Shown here: positions 36,705-45,606 of the stretch, one piece after another
Layout of the letters: the number at the start of each line of letters is the position of its first letter
Numbering within the stretch: the stretch's first letter is position 1
NCBI RefSeq assembly: GCF_005233845.1
Contig: NZ_SZQL01000010.1
Span: 124,001-188,000, forward strand
Origin: Ilyomonas limi
GTDB lineage: Bacteria; Bacteroidota; Bacteroidia; Chitinophagales; Chitinophagaceae
Direction: 5' to 3'
Length of the DNA stretch: 64,000 nt
The notes under the pieces: model-generated
Told to the model about the DNA's origin: nothing
Databases searched by the model: none
Seen by the model: only the letters and a program-made list of their open reading frames with translations
Made by a program: the position numbers and the translations under genes

Positions 36705-38363
36705 TTAACCTGTGACCGAGAAAATTGTTCGCACAATAAAATCACCAAATGGTTCGCCCGCCATCCTTCCGGTAGCATATTTTCCAAACAAATCATCCAG
36801 CTCACTTACTATAGCTTCTTCGTCGAGGTTTTCTTTGTACAGTTTATTTAGCCTCATACCCTCCACATCGCCACCAAGCATCAGGTTGTAGTGTCCGTAA
36901 GAGATACCAATAAAACCAATTTCAGCCATGTATGGTCTCGCACAACCATTGGGACAGCCCGTCATGCGTATTACAATGCTTTCTTCGCCAATACCGTGCT
37001 TATCCATCAAACTTTCAATGCGCGTCATCAGGTGTGGCATATAGCGCTGCGATTCTGCCAGTGCCAGCGGACAAGTATTCAATGCTACACATGCCACCGA
37101 TTGCTTACGCGCGTTGGATGCGTTTGCAGTATGCGCAATGACGCCATATTTGTCTAAAATCTGGTGTACAAATGGCTTATCTTCCTCTGTTACATCGCTT
37201 ACAATCAGGTTTTGATTGCAGGTAAAACGGATATTGGCTTTGCGTGCCTTTGTAATTTCTAAAAAGGCAGTCTTAAGGAATAAATTATTTTCATCCAGTA
37301 CCCGGCCGTTCTCTATAAAAGCCGTGTAATACCAGTTGCCCTTATGGTTTTGTTTCCAGCCGTAATCGTCGCTGCGGTCTTTGAAATGAAAAGGTCTGGC
37401 AGGCTGAAGAGAAAATCCAATACGCTTTTCAACTTCTTCTTTAAAAACATCCACACCCATGCGGTCCATGGTATATTTCAGGCGCGCTAATTTTCGATCA
37501 CTGCGGTTGCCAAAATCGCGCTGAACAGTTATAATTTTATACACAACATCTTCTATATCGGCTTTATCCACATAACCCAGTACCGTACCAAGGCGGGGAT
37601 AGGTGTCTGGGTTGCCGTGTGTTGCGCCCATGCCACCGCCGGGAGCTAAATTAAACCCAACCAATTCGCCGTTTTCTATAATAGCAATCAAACCCAGATC
37701 GTTGGCAAAAACATCTATATCGTTGTACGGCGGTATAGCAATGCCTATCTTAAATTTGCGGGGCAAATACCTGTCCTGGTACAGCGGATCTTCTTCTGTT
37801 GTTTCTACCAGCTTTTCTTCATCCAGCCATATTTCATAAAAGGCCCTTGTTTTTGGTTTGAATAATAAGCTGAATTTGGTTGCATATCCAAACACTTCTT
37901 CATGCACAGGCGATGCGTTTGGATGTGCCGTAGCAATCACATTGCGGTTTACATCGCCACAGGCAGCAATGCTATCCAGGTGCACCGAATTAAATGCTTT
38001 GAGCGTAGGTTTTACATGATTTTTTAAAACGCCATGTAATTGTATCGTTTGCCGTGTAGTAATTTTTATGGTGCCCGTTGTATGCTCGCCCGCAATATGG
38101 TGCAGCATTTCCCACTGTTCTGCCGTCATAAAACCGCCGGGCAGCCGCAGGCGTATCATAAAAGAATACAGGCGATCCAGCTTTTTTGCTGCACGTTCTT
38201 CGCGGCGGTCACGGTCGTCCTGCAGGTACATGCCATGGAATTTTACCAGTGCCTGGTCGTCTTCGCGTATAGCACCGGTATGCTCATCCAGCATACTTTC
38301 TTTTAAAGTACCACGCAAGCCAAGACTCCCCTTTTTAATTCGTTCGGTAGATGATTCGTTCAT
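36705..38363 (-). CDS. cysI: Sulfite reductase hemoprotein subunit
   Basis: Siroheme/[4Fe-4S] subunit that reduces sulfite to sulfide with six electrons for cysteine synthesis. 552 residues. Seen: two ferredoxin-like halves typical of sulfite/nitrite reductases, an Arg/Lys-rich siroheme pocket (TTRQTIQLHG, and FGNRSDRKLARLKY), and the cluster ligands CVALNTC plus CPNGC in the C-terminal part. The flavoprotein partner is encoded 170 nt upstream on the same strand. Assimilatory sulfite reduction is the natural reading; sulfate activation genes are not in the window. Confidence 0.93.
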   Translation of the reverse strand: MNESSTERIKKGSLGLRGTLKESMLDEHTGAIREDDQALVKFHGMYLQDDRDRREERAAKKLDRLYSFMIRLRLPGGFMTAEQWEMLHHIAGEHTTGTIKITTRQTIQLHGVLKNHVKPTLKAFNSVHLDSIAACGDVNRNVIATAHPNASPVHEEVFGYATKFSLLFKPKTRAFYEIWLDEEKLVETTEEDPLYQDRYLPRKFKIGIAIPPYNDIDVFANDLGLIAIIENGELVGFNLAPGGGMGATHGNPDTYPRLGTVLGYVDKADIEDVVYKIITVQRDFGNRSDRKLARLKYTMDRMGVDVFKEEVEKRIGFSLQPARPFHFKDRSDDYGWKQNHKGNWYYTAFIENGRVLDENNLFLKTAFLEITKARKANIRFTCNQNLIVSDVTEEDKPFVHQILDKYGVIAHTANASNARKQSVACVALNTCPLALAESQRYMPHLMTRIESLMDKHGIGEESIVIRMTGCPNGCARPYMAEIGFIGISYGHYNLMLGGDVEGMRLNKLYKENLDEEAIVSELDDLFGKYATGRMAGEPFGDFIVRTIFSVTG

Positions 38364-38419
38364 ATTTTTAAGTGTTTGCTTCCAGCTATAAACTGTAAGC
38401 TTTTGATAAATTGGTTTAT

Positions 38420-38530
38420 TGTAAAATAAGCTGTGAGCGCTTAGCCGTGAGCTTCGAGCTGTATGTTAGTGCTTGCAGCTTGTTGCCTGAGGATGGTGGC
38501 TTACAACTCGTGGCTCACCGCTCGCAGCGC
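38420..38530. repeat. AGC-type heptad repeat between cysJ and cysI
   Basis: Seven-mers AGCTGTG, AGCGCTT, AGCCGTG, AGCTTCG, AGCTGTA, later AGCTTGT, GGCTCAC and CGCTCGC run in register inside the sulfite reductase operon, filling the gap between flavoprotein and hemoprotein genes. Confidence 0.55.
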
Positions 38531-38533
38531 CCG

Positions 38534-40252
38534 TTAATACACATCTTTATGGTACTTGCCGTGCTCGCTCAACTCATTTAAAAAGTGCATTGCCTCCTCT
38601 TCGTTCATGTTGCCTTTTGTTTGGATGATCTGCAACAAAGTATTTTCTACATCGGTGCTCATGGGATATTTGGCGCCACAAACATAAATGCTTGCACCAT
38701 TTTTTATCCATTCAAACAGTTCAGTAGCCTGTTGCAACATACGGTGCTGCACATATATTTTCTCTTGCTGGTCTCTGGAGAAAGCGGTATTGAAGCGTGT
38801 AAGCGTTCCCGTTTCAAACAAAGTAAGTAACTCTGTTTGATATAAGAAATCGGAAGTAAAATGCTGATCGCCAAAGAACAGCCAGTTACGTCCCTGTGCG
38901 CCGGTTGCATCTCTCTCAAACAAAAAAGAACGGAACGGTGCGATGCCCGTGCCCGGCCCAATCATAATGATATCGGTATCTGCATGTGGCAGCTTGAACG
39001 AGCTGTTGCGTTGCACATAAATCTCCAATATGTCATTCACATTCATGCACGACAGGTAATCGCTGCACAAGCCAAAACGCTTTTGGCTATCTACTTCAAA
39101 ACTGCTTCTGCCCACGGTAATATGCACTTCGTTTTCGCCATGTGCTGCCGGTGAAGAAGCAATGGAATACAACCTTGGTGCAACCGGATCCAGTATATCC
39201 ACCAACTGCTGCACACTTACAACTTGGTCAAAAGGATAAATACGCAACAGGTCAATCAAATCCATGCGGATGGCTGGTATTTCCTTTTGCGCCAAAGCTG
39301 CATATTTTTGAATAATACGCTCCGGTAAGTATTGTATGTTTATTTTATGCTTAAATAGATCAAACAGCTTGTAACTTTCATTTTTAAACGCTACTGTTTG
39401 CTCCGGTGGTGATGCGTCCAGCAATTCCAGTATTTTCATCACCGCCGCATCGCTGTTTTTTGCAATAATGCCAATAGAATCGCCCGGCTCATAAATGATG
39501 GGCTCTTCGGTAGCAATTTCTATATGGTACGTTTCTTTATTGCTGTCAATATCGTTAAGGTTTACGCTTGTAACAATTTTTCCCGGCTGTATTTTCTTGC
39601 CCGCAGATGCCGGCTTTACGGTAGCTTTTGCCGGTTGTGCTGCAGGTGCAGCCTTTAAGGTAGTGTTGATGAGTTCATCAATCCAGGCATGTGCTTCCGG
39701 CTCGAAATCGGTATCACATTTACACAAAGGAATAATGCGTTCTGCGCCTAATCTTTCCAGGCGTTCATCCACATCTTCTCCGGCTTTACAAAACAGCGGG
39801 TAAGAGGAATCGCCCAGTGCCAGCACACCAAATTTTAACTGGCCCAGTTGTACATCGTTCTGCTGTATATAATCGTAAAACTTTTTGGCAGCGGCAGGTG
39901 GTTCGCCATCGCCTTGCGTACTCATTACCACAAGCAAGCAATTTTCCTTTGGCAAATCCGCCACTCTATATTGGTCAAGGCTTTTTGTTTTTACCTGCAC
40001 GCCTTGCTTTTTCAGCTTCGAAGTCATTTCTACCGCAACTTTTTTAGAGTTACCACTTTCGGTGCCATACACCACGGTACAGACTGCCAGCGTGCTTTGC
40101 GGTGCAGCATCCGGCAGTACATTTGCTGCATGACCGTTGCTCTCCATTAACGCACTTACATACCCATTTATCCAAATGAGTTCTTCTTTTGAGACGCCTG
40201 TTATCAGTTCACGAAACAATTTCAGCTTAGGCTCTGCTAACATTATTGCCAT
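38534..40252 (-). CDS. cysJ: Sulfite reductase flavoprotein subunit
   Basis: Passes electrons from NADPH through FAD and FMN to the hemoprotein. 572 residues. Seen in order: an N-terminal helix segment, a flavodoxin FMN domain (about 57-195, VVYGTESGNSKKVA, STQGDGEPP, LGDSSYPLFC), a connecting domain, FAD-binding RLYSIASSP, and an NADPH domain with GPGTGIAPFRSFL and a C-terminal aromatic (KDVY). The start may be 40252 or the Met at 40243; either overlaps the cobA 3' end, so the two are translationally coupled. E. coli CysJ is similar in layout at about 600 residues. Confidence 0.93.
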   Translation of the reverse strand: MAIMLAEPKLKLFRELITGVSKEELIWINGYVSALMESNGHAANVLPDAAPQSTLAVCTVVYGTESGNSKKVAVEMTSKLKKQGVQVKTKSLDQYRVADLPKENCLLVVMSTQGDGEPPAAAKKFYDYIQQNDVQLGQLKFGVLALGDSSYPLFCKAGEDVDERLERLGAERIIPLCKCDTDFEPEAHAWIDELINTTLKAAPAAQPAKATVKPASAGKKIQPGKIVTSVNLNDIDSNKETYHIEIATEEPIIYEPGDSIGIIAKNSDAAVMKILELLDASPPEQTVAFKNESYKLFDLFKHKINIQYLPERIIQKYAALAQKEIPAIRMDLIDLLRIYPFDQVVSVQQLVDILDPVAPRLYSIASSPAAHGENEVHITVGRSSFEVDSQKRFGLCSDYLSCMNVNDILEIYVQRNSSFKLPHADTDIIMIGPGTGIAPFRSFLFERDATGAQGRNWLFFGDQHFTSDFLYQTELLTLFETGTLTRFNTAFSRDQQEKIYVQHRMLQQATELFEWIKNGASIYVCGAKYPMSTDVENTLLQIIQTKGNMNEEEAMHFLNELSEHGKYHKDVY

Positions 40253-41069
40253 TTTTTATATCGTTGAATAATTCTGTTAAAGTATCTAAAGGTGCAAAGT
40301 AAGGTACACGTTCCTCCTTGTTGGGCAGCCATGCAAACTGCTTGTACAACCCTGCCACCTTACCAATAATTACCAGCGACGGGCTGATGAATGCGGTAGC
40401 AGGCGGCTGATTTTTATACTGTTGCAATGTAGCGCTATATACATATTGATTGGGCGTAGTGGCCTGCTCTACTACTACAAACGGGGTAGCCACGCTGGCA
40501 TCATGCTCCAGCAATTTATCTACTACTTCGGGTAGCGAAGCGCCAGACATATACAATACCAGGGTGTCTTTCATTGTTGCCAGTTCGCGCCAGGCATCCG
40601 GCGCAATAGCCGTGTGTTTGTAATACGTGAGGATTCTTACACCTGCAGCATGTTCCCGTGCTGTAAGTGGAATACCGGTATAAGCAGCAGCACCGGAGAG
40701 CGCAGTAATACCAGGAATAATTTCATAAACGATACCCACAGCATTGAGCGCCAGCAATTCATCTAATATATTGGAGAAAATGCTGGTATCGCCACCTTTG
40801 AGGCGTACTACGGTGGGGTATAACCCTGCTTTCTCTACTAGTAATTCGTTAATTTCCTTTTGCGAAGCAGAAGCGCTGCTGCCACCTTGCTTGCCCACAG
40901 CAATTATTTGTGCAGAACATGGAACATATTCCTGCAAAATGTCTTCGCTTACCAGTCGGTCGGTAATTACCACGTCTGCGCGCTGCAATATTTTGGCGGC
41001 TTTCACAGTCATTAAACCTGGATCGCCGGGACCGGCGCCAATAAAATACACTTTGTGCGGTTGCTGCAT
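40227..41069 (-). CDS. cobA: Uroporphyrinogen-III C-methyltransferase (CobA/SUMT)
   Basis: Adds two SAM-derived methyl groups to uroporphyrinogen III to give precorrin-2, the branch to siroheme. 280 residues. Seen: VYFIGAGPGDPGLMTVKA at the N-terminus, the RLKGGDTSIF motif, GIPLTARE, and a C-terminal SPSLVIIGKVAG, all standard SUMT signatures. First gene of the sulfite reductase unit, overlapping cysJ by up to 26 nt. With the cysG-type gene downstream it forms a full siroheme route, so no full-length fused CysG is needed. Confidence 0.93.
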   Translation of the reverse strand: MQQPHKVYFIGAGPGDPGLMTVKAAKILQRADVVITDRLVSEDILQEYVPCSAQIIAVGKQGGSSASASQKEINELLVEKAGLYPTVVRLKGGDTSIFSNILDELLALNAVGIVYEIIPGITALSGAAAYTGIPLTAREHAAGVRILTYYKHTAIAPDAWRELATMKDTLVLYMSGASLPEVVDKLLEHDASVATPFVVVEQATTPNQYVYSATLQQYKNQPPATAFISPSLVIIGKVAGLYKQFAWLPNKEERVPYFAPLDTLTELFNDIKNGNNVSRA

Positions 41070-41086
41070 TTTTTACTTACATTAGT

Positions 41087-41101
41087 CCACCATTTTGGTA
41101 G
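41087..41101 (-). promoter_or_regulatory. Inverted repeat upstream of cobA-cysJ-cysI
   Basis: CTACCAAAATGGTGG on the minus strand: 6-bp arms with one mismatch and a 3-nt centre, 17 nt before the cobA ATG. Position and symmetry suggest an operator for a sulfur-responsive regulator; the protein is unknown. Confidence 0.45.
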
Positions 41102-41331
41102 ATTATTGTGTAAAAGTAAAACAGAAAAAAGTTTGAGCCAAAGTTTTATCATTAATCGTGTTTTACTTAATGATTCTTTAGCATGTTATGAGTAATGATG
41201 CAGCTTAATATGAAGGTAATAAAGGGTAAATTGTTAATTATGGATAGTGGGTGTTGAATTTAAAAATTCCGGTGGAAAGTTCTTCACTCACTACGCGCAG
41301 AGAGGATAATTTAGCAGATATTTTTTGATGA

Positions 41332-41703
41332 TCAGGCCACCACGGCTGATAACAGGGTGATATACGGAGTGAGGCTTGAAATAGTAGCCGGCTTTTCCAT
41401 AAACCCAATTACGTTCTTATATTTTGCAGCCTTTGTGCGGTCCATAGCGTTTACAGATGAAGTAAGAATAACCACTTTATAGTCTGTTGCATCAACTTGC
41501 ATTTTATCTAAAAAGTCCCAGCCATTCATCATCGGCATATTAATGTCCAGCAATATCAGATCAGGTTTTATAAAGTGCAACTTGCCGAAAGCTTCTACGG
41601 CATCGTTAAATGCAATGGTATGTATAGCAGCATCAATGTTTTCTATCAATTTTTTGTTGATAAAATTGCTGATATACTCATCATCAACTAACAATACATT
41701 CAT
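41332..41703 (-). CDS. Stand-alone response regulator receiver protein
   Basis: CheY-like single-domain protein of 123 residues with no output domain. Seen: acidic pair D7/D8 (VDDE), phosphoacceptor D53 (LLDINMP), T81 (ILTSS) and K104 (EKP), a complete receiver active site. It should be phosphorylated by a histidine kinase encoded elsewhere and act through protein contacts. No kinase is adjacent; both flanks are long intergenic gaps. Confidence 0.88.
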   Translation of the reverse strand: MNVLLVDDEYISNFINKKLIENIDAAIHTIAFNDAVEAFGKLHFIKPDLILLDINMPMMNGWDFLDKMQVDATDYKVVILTSSVNAMDRTKAAKYKNVIGFMEKPATISSLTPYITLLSAVVA

Positions 41704-42192
41704 ACTTCACTTATTAGCGGTTCTTATTTTTTGCATCTGCAATTGCCTTATTATCACATCCATAGGGCAATTCATTATATCATAATGCAGGCAGCATTAA
41801 TATTCTACAATCTTGGGTACAATATTCACAATTACACAACTACAAATCTTTTAATAAACCTAATACCTTTATCGGCCTAAGGACATTAATAAATGAAACC
41901 GGTGCCGGATGTTTTTCTTAATAGCATCAAATGTTACAAAATATTGTGATACAAAATACCTATAAAAATAGGGAAGCATGATAACGGAACAACACTTTTA
42001 AGCACATATTAATATAAAACAGGTATATGAAGGCTGAAACTGTTGAACTTAGTTATACCTGGTAAAACTGTTTTTGAGTAAGACGGGGTTGTTACACAAC
42101 AATATATATGGCTTGAAAAATACTGCTTTTAACAACAGCTATCATAATATTCTCATACTATTTGACAGTTGCGCCGTTAATTTGTACCGAAA
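41704..42192. other. AT-rich intergenic region before hisF
   Basis: About 490 nt with no convincing gene, riboswitch or terminator. There is a short CCTATAAAAATAGG hairpin near 41959 and several short AT-rich repeats (TACAAAATA twice near 41935-41960). No his leader peptide is visible here, unlike upstream of hisG. Confidence 0.45.
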
Positions 42193-42951
42193 ATGCTGAC
42201 AAAGAGAATTATCCCATGCCTTGATATTAAAAACGGCAGAACCGTAAAAGGCATCAATTTCGAAAACCTGCGCGATGCCGGTGACCCGGTGGAACTCGGT
42301 GCTTTTTATGCCCGGCAAGGTGCTGATGAACTGGTATTTCTCGATATTACTGCCACCAATGAAAAGCGCAAAACACTAAGCGAGTTGGTGAATAAAATTG
42401 CGCACCGCATTAATATTCCATTTACGGTGGGCGGTGGCATTAGCAGCGTAGCCGATGTGCAGGTATTGTTGCAAAATGGTGCTGATAAAATTTCGGTAAA
42501 TACGGCGGCTTATAAAAATCCGCAGTTGATTAATGATTTAAGCAAAGAATTTGGCAGTCAGTGCGTAGTGCTGGCAATAGATACAAGAAAGGAAGAAGAT
42601 GGCGAGTGGTATGTATATCTCAACGGCGGCAGGGTAAAGACAAACACAAAATGTTTAGATTGGGCTAAGGAAGGCGTGGAGCGGGGTGCCGGTGAAATAT
42701 TGCTCACTTCTATGAACAACGATGGCACAAAACAAGGTTTTGCTTTAGATATAACGCAACAGTTAGCCGCTACGTTACCAGTGCCGGTTATTGCATCGGG
42801 CGGTGGCGGTACGGTACAACATTTTGCCGATGTTTTTGAAGAAGGGCAAGCCGATGCGGCACTGGCAGCCAGCATTTTTCATTTTAAGGAAGTAGATATT
42901 TCGCAGTTGAAAGCTTTTTTGAAAGACAAGGATATTAGTGTCAGGCTTTAG
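42193..42951 (+). CDS. hisF: Imidazole glycerol phosphate synthase cyclase subunit
   Basis: Closes the imidazole ring of histidine using ammonia from HisH, giving IGP and AICAR. 252 residues, a TIM barrel. Seen: [16 protein letters not shown] with the catalytic Asp11, [22 protein letters not shown] with the second catalytic Asp near 130, and ASGGGG near the C-terminus. Followed by hisIE with a 38-nt gap. The glutaminase partner hisH is not in the window. Confidence 0.96.
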   Translation: MLTKRIIPCLDIKNGRTVKGINFENLRDAGDPVELGAFYARQGADELVFLDITATNEKRKTLSELVNKIAHRINIPFTVGGGISSVADVQVLLQNGADKISVNTAAYKNPQLINDLSKEFGSQCVVLAIDTRKEEDGEWYVYLNGGRVKTNTKCLDWAKEGVERGAGEILLTSMNNDGTKQGFALDITQQLAATLPVPVIASGGGGTVQHFADVFEEGQADAALAASIFHFKEVDISQLKAFLKDKDISVRL

Positions 42952-42989
42952 CGTATTATCGCTTACATAAAAAGCAGTTAATTATTTAC

Positions 42990-43586
42990 ATGGATATTGA
43001 TTTTAAGAAATATGCAGACGGATTAGCACCGGCGATTGTGCAGGATTACACCACCAATCGTGTGCTGATGCTAGGCTTTATGAATGCCGATGCTTTGGAA
43101 GTAACCGGGCGCACCGGCATGGTTACATTTTATAGCCGTAGCAAAAAACGACTTTGGACAAAAGGTGAAGAAAGTGGCAATCATTTGCTGGTAAAACAAA
43201 TAATGGCGGATTGCGATAAAGACACTTTGCTTATAAAAGCTACGCCGGTTGGTCCGGTTTGCCATACCGGCGCTGATACTTGCTTTAGCGAAAAAAATCA
43301 CCGGCAGGACTTTTTGCAGTATCTGGAAGAAATTATACAACTCCGGCAACAGGCAAGCCCCGAAGATTCGTATGTATCGCGCCTGCTGCACAAAGGCATA
43401 AATAAGGTGGCACAAAAAGTGGGCGAGGAAGCGGTAGAACTGGTAATTGAAGCAAAGGATAACAATGAAGGTCTGTTTTTAAACGAAGCGGCTGATTTGC
43501 TGTTTCACTATTTGATTTTGCTCAATGCAAAAGGGTATAATTTACAACATGTAACAGACGTTTTACAAAAACGTCATTCAAAATAA
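42990..43586 (+). CDS. hisIE: Bifunctional phosphoribosyl-AMP cyclohydrolase / phosphoribosyl-ATP pyrophosphatase
   Basis: Does steps 2 and 3 of histidine synthesis. 198 residues: the HisI cyclohydrolase domain at about 1-105 (GFMNADALEVTGRTGMVTFYSRS, zinc ligands in DCDKDT and CHTGADTCF) and the HisE pyrophosphatase domain at about 110-198 (SYVSRLLHKGINKVAQKVGE, then EEAVELVIEAK with the acidic metal site). The fusion is common in Bacteroidota and enteric bacteria. It follows hisF and precedes a TlpA-like gene by 4 nt. Confidence 0.96.
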   Translation: MDIDFKKYADGLAPAIVQDYTTNRVLMLGFMNADALEVTGRTGMVTFYSRSKKRLWTKGEESGNHLLVKQIMADCDKDTLLIKATPVGPVCHTGADTCFSEKNHRQDFLQYLEEIIQLRQQASPEDSYVSRLLHKGINKVAQKVGEEAVELVIEAKDNNEGLFLNEAADLLFHYLILLNAKGYNLQHVTDVLQKRHSK

Positions 43587-43590
43587 AACT

Positions 43591-44730
43591 ATGAAGCGAT
43601 TATTGATTGTGCTGCTGGTGGTACCGGTGCTGTTGCCTGCACAAAAGGGAAATAAAAACAGTGTGGCGCCGGCAAACGATGCTGCAAGTACCACCATAAA
43701 TGAAGGCTTTGAAATTAATGGTCATCTCAAAGGAGTACCCGATAACAGTGTTGTATTTTTAGCAGGCTTTAGCGGTACTGATACATTGGCTAAAACCACT
43801 GCGCAAAACGGTCATTTTGTGTTGACAGGAAAATTGGATAACACCGATGCGCGCATCTTGAATATACCTTCGCTCAATCGCAGGATGGTGTTGTTTATGG
43901 GTAATGATCATATTACTATTAAAGGCGACAGCACCGATTTTAGCGATATAAACATCAGCGGCTCCGATGCTAACCACGATTACGAAGAATTTATTTACCA
44001 CATCAAACCACTGAATGATTATGTGGAGTATTACCGTGGTATGTTGCAGGCAGCACCCACGCAAGCTGCTAAAGACAGTGTAATAATTTCACTCAATACG
44101 GCTTACAATATTTACCAGGAAAGTATTGACCGCTTTATTAACCGTAAAAAGAATTCGCCGGTGGCTTCGCTCGTACTGGCATACAGCTACGATACCGACC
44201 CAAATAAAGATGTTGCTTTAGTTCAAAAGCGCTACAACCTGCTCACCGGCGCGGCATTGGAAAGCCAGTTTGCCAAAAATTTAAATCTTGCCATTACAAG
44301 GGATAAAGTAGGTGCAATTGGCAGCCCCGCAATTGATTTTACCCAAACCGATACTGCCGGCAACAATGTATCGCTTTCGCAATTCAAGGGCAAGTATGTG
44401 CTGCTCGATTTTTGGGCAAGCTGGTGCCGTCCCTGCCGCATGGAAAACCCAAATGTGGTGGCGGCTTACAATACATTTAAAGACAAAAACTTCACGGTAT
44501 TGAGTGTTTCATTAGATGAAAGGCGTGAGTCGTGGCTGAATACTATTAAGGTGGATAAACTTAACTGGACACACGTAAGTGACCTTAAATACTGGAGCAA
44601 TGAGGCAGCGCGTCAATATAATATTCAGTCTATTCCGCAAAACTATTTGATAGATCCTAATGGTATCATCATAGGAAAAAACCTGCGTGGTGAAGCGTTA
44701 ATTGCAAAGCTGAAAGAAGTGTTGAAATAA
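43591..44730 (+). CDS. TlpA/ResA-like thiol-disulfide oxidoreductase with DUF4369-type N-terminus
   Basis: Exported protein of 379 residues. Seen: a signal peptide (LLIVLLVVPVLLPAQ), an N-terminal DUF4369-like beta domain (about 38-135, FEINGHLKGVPDNSVVFLAG), a helical linker, and a C-terminal thioredoxin fold with WASWCRPCR (C279, C282) and a cis-Pro region SIPQNYLID. Such proteins keep periplasmic thiols or heme c apo-proteins reduced. It starts 4 nt after hisIE, so it is co-transcribed with histidine genes, without an obvious link in function. A strong terminator follows. Confidence 0.85.
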   Translation: MKRLLIVLLVVPVLLPAQKGNKNSVAPANDAASTTINEGFEINGHLKGVPDNSVVFLAGFSGTDTLAKTTAQNGHFVLTGKLDNTDARILNIPSLNRRMVLFMGNDHITIKGDSTDFSDINISGSDANHDYEEFIYHIKPLNDYVEYYRGMLQAAPTQAAKDSVIISLNTAYNIYQESIDRFINRKKNSPVASLVLAYSYDTDPNKDVALVQKRYNLLTGAALESQFAKNLNLAITRDKVGAIGSPAIDFTQTDTAGNNVSLSQFKGKYVLLDFWASWCRPCRMENPNVVAAYNTFKDKNFTVLSVSLDERRESWLNTIKVDKLNWTHVSDLKYWSNEAARQYNIQSIPQNYLIDPNGIIIGKNLRGEALIAKLKEVLK

Positions 44731-44777
44731 CATAACGCAATATTTCACCTTGGTATTAATACTTATTAAAAATAAGC

Positions 44778-44819
44778 AACCGGCTTTAGTGAAAGTGAAT
44801 GCTTTCACTAAAGCCGGTT
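44778..44819. terminator. Bidirectional terminator between tlpA-like and NUDIX genes
   Basis: AACCGGCTTTAGTGAAAG (44778-44795) pairs perfectly with its complement at 44802-44819 (18 bp, 6-nt loop), with T residues following. Serves convergent genes. Confidence 0.9.
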
Positions 44820-44865
44820 TTATTGTGTACTAACTTCAGGGGTAAAGTTTTAGAGTAGAGTATAG

Positions 44866-45369
44866 TTACTGAAAGCTTCGCACCAGCATCGTATTATCAT
44901 GGGGTATGTCGCCGGGTTTGTCTTTTAAAATATTCACCACAATTTTATCTAATGGCAGCGACACTGTTTCAACTGTAAGATCGTCCCATTCTATCCAGCG
45001 AAACACCTCGCATTGAGCCGTTTTATCAGCAACCTGTTCGGGCAAAAAGTCGAATATTTTGGTCTTTGTTTCCAATGCAACCGGCTCTGCAGCATGTACA
45101 AAATAATAGATGGAAATAATTTGATGTTCTTTATTAAAAGCAGAAAGCTGGAAAATATCAGTAGTATAAATGTGATCGCCAATTGTTACAGCCAACCCTG
45201 TTTCCTCCATAAACTCACGTGCCAGGCAATCGCGCGTACCTTCTCCAAACTCCAATCCGCCACCCGGAAATTTTGTATAATATTCGCCCCTTATAAACTC
45301 ATCACTCACCAGCACGCGGTTGTTGCTATCTCTTAAAATACCATATACCCTGATATTAAAATTAAACAT
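44866..45369 (-). CDS. NUDIX hydrolase
   Basis: Hydrolyses a nucleoside diphosphate linked to some moiety X. 167 residues. Seen: a complete Nudix box at about 37-59 (G-x5-E-x7-REFMEETGL) that binds the catalytic divalent metals, in a fold opening with VYGILRDSNNRVLVSDE. The substrate cannot be told. It is divergent from the hisG leader region and convergent with the TlpA-like gene. Confidence 0.88.
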   Translation of the reverse strand: MFNFNIRVYGILRDSNNRVLVSDEFIRGEYYTKFPGGGLEFGEGTRDCLAREFMEETGLAVTIGDHIYTTDIFQLSAFNKEHQIISIYYFVHAAEPVALETKTKIFDFLPEQVADKTAQCEVFRWIEWDDLTVETVSLPLDKIVVNILKDKPGDIPHDNTMLVRSFQ

Positions 45370-45440
45370 ACTTTTCCCTTTATACTTTTACAATGTTCGT
45401 TAATAAATTGTTTCCATTAGCCGTATTACCGGTAAATAAA

Positions 45441-45471
45441 TTTGCTTAAACAAAATCACGCTTTATTTTTG
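45441..45471 (+). promoter_or_regulatory. hisG-hisD promoter (-33 and -7 boxes)
   Basis: TTTG at 45441-45444 and TATTTTTG at 45464-45471 are separated by 19 nt, the best match in the window to the Bacteroidota -33/-7 promoter. The -7 box ends 5 nt before the leader peptide start codon, so the transcript begins almost at that AUG. Confidence 0.7.
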
Positions 45472-45476
45472 CCGGC

Positions 45477-45524
45477 ATGAACAGCAATACGCATACACAT
45501 CATCATATCTTACTGTACCGGTAG
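45477..45524 (+). CDS. hisL: his operon leader peptide (15 codons, four His)
   Basis: Reads MNSNTHTHHHILLYR then TAG. Four of fifteen codons are His, three of them in a row (45498-45506), plus one at 45492. It starts 5 nt after a -7 box and ends 35 nt before a Rho-independent terminator that precedes hisG. This is the layout of a ribosome-stalling attenuator: low His-tRNA stalls translation at the His run and lets hisG-hisD be read. There is no Shine-Dalgarno; near-leaderless initiation is expected. The peptide itself likely has no other role. The symbol hisL is given by analogy with enteric his leaders. Confidence 0.82.
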   Translation: MNSNTHTHHHILLYR

Positions 45525-45586
45525 GCTGGTGTGTTTGTTGTATCTGCAAAAAAACATTGGGCTTACTTGTACGGTAAGCCTTTTTT
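45520..45586 (+). terminator. his attenuator: terminator hairpin with candidate antiterminator
   Basis: Terminator: GGCTTAC (45560-45566) pairs with GTAAGCC (45574-45580), 7-nt loop, then TTTTTT (45581-45586), ending 20 nt before hisG. Antiterminator candidate: GGTAGGCT (45520-45527), overlapping the leader stop codon, can pair with GGCTTACT (45560-45567) using five Watson-Crick and three G-U pairs, which would remove the terminator 5' arm. A ribosome at the leader stop covers 45520-45527; one stalled at the His codons does not. Confidence 0.75.
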
Positions 45587-45606
45587 ATTGTATTTAAATA
45601 AACAAA

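Noticed and set aside
41704-42192. A second histidine leader peptide or regulatory RNA before hisF
   Set aside because: No short reading frame rich in His codons and no terminator hairpin are seen in this gap.
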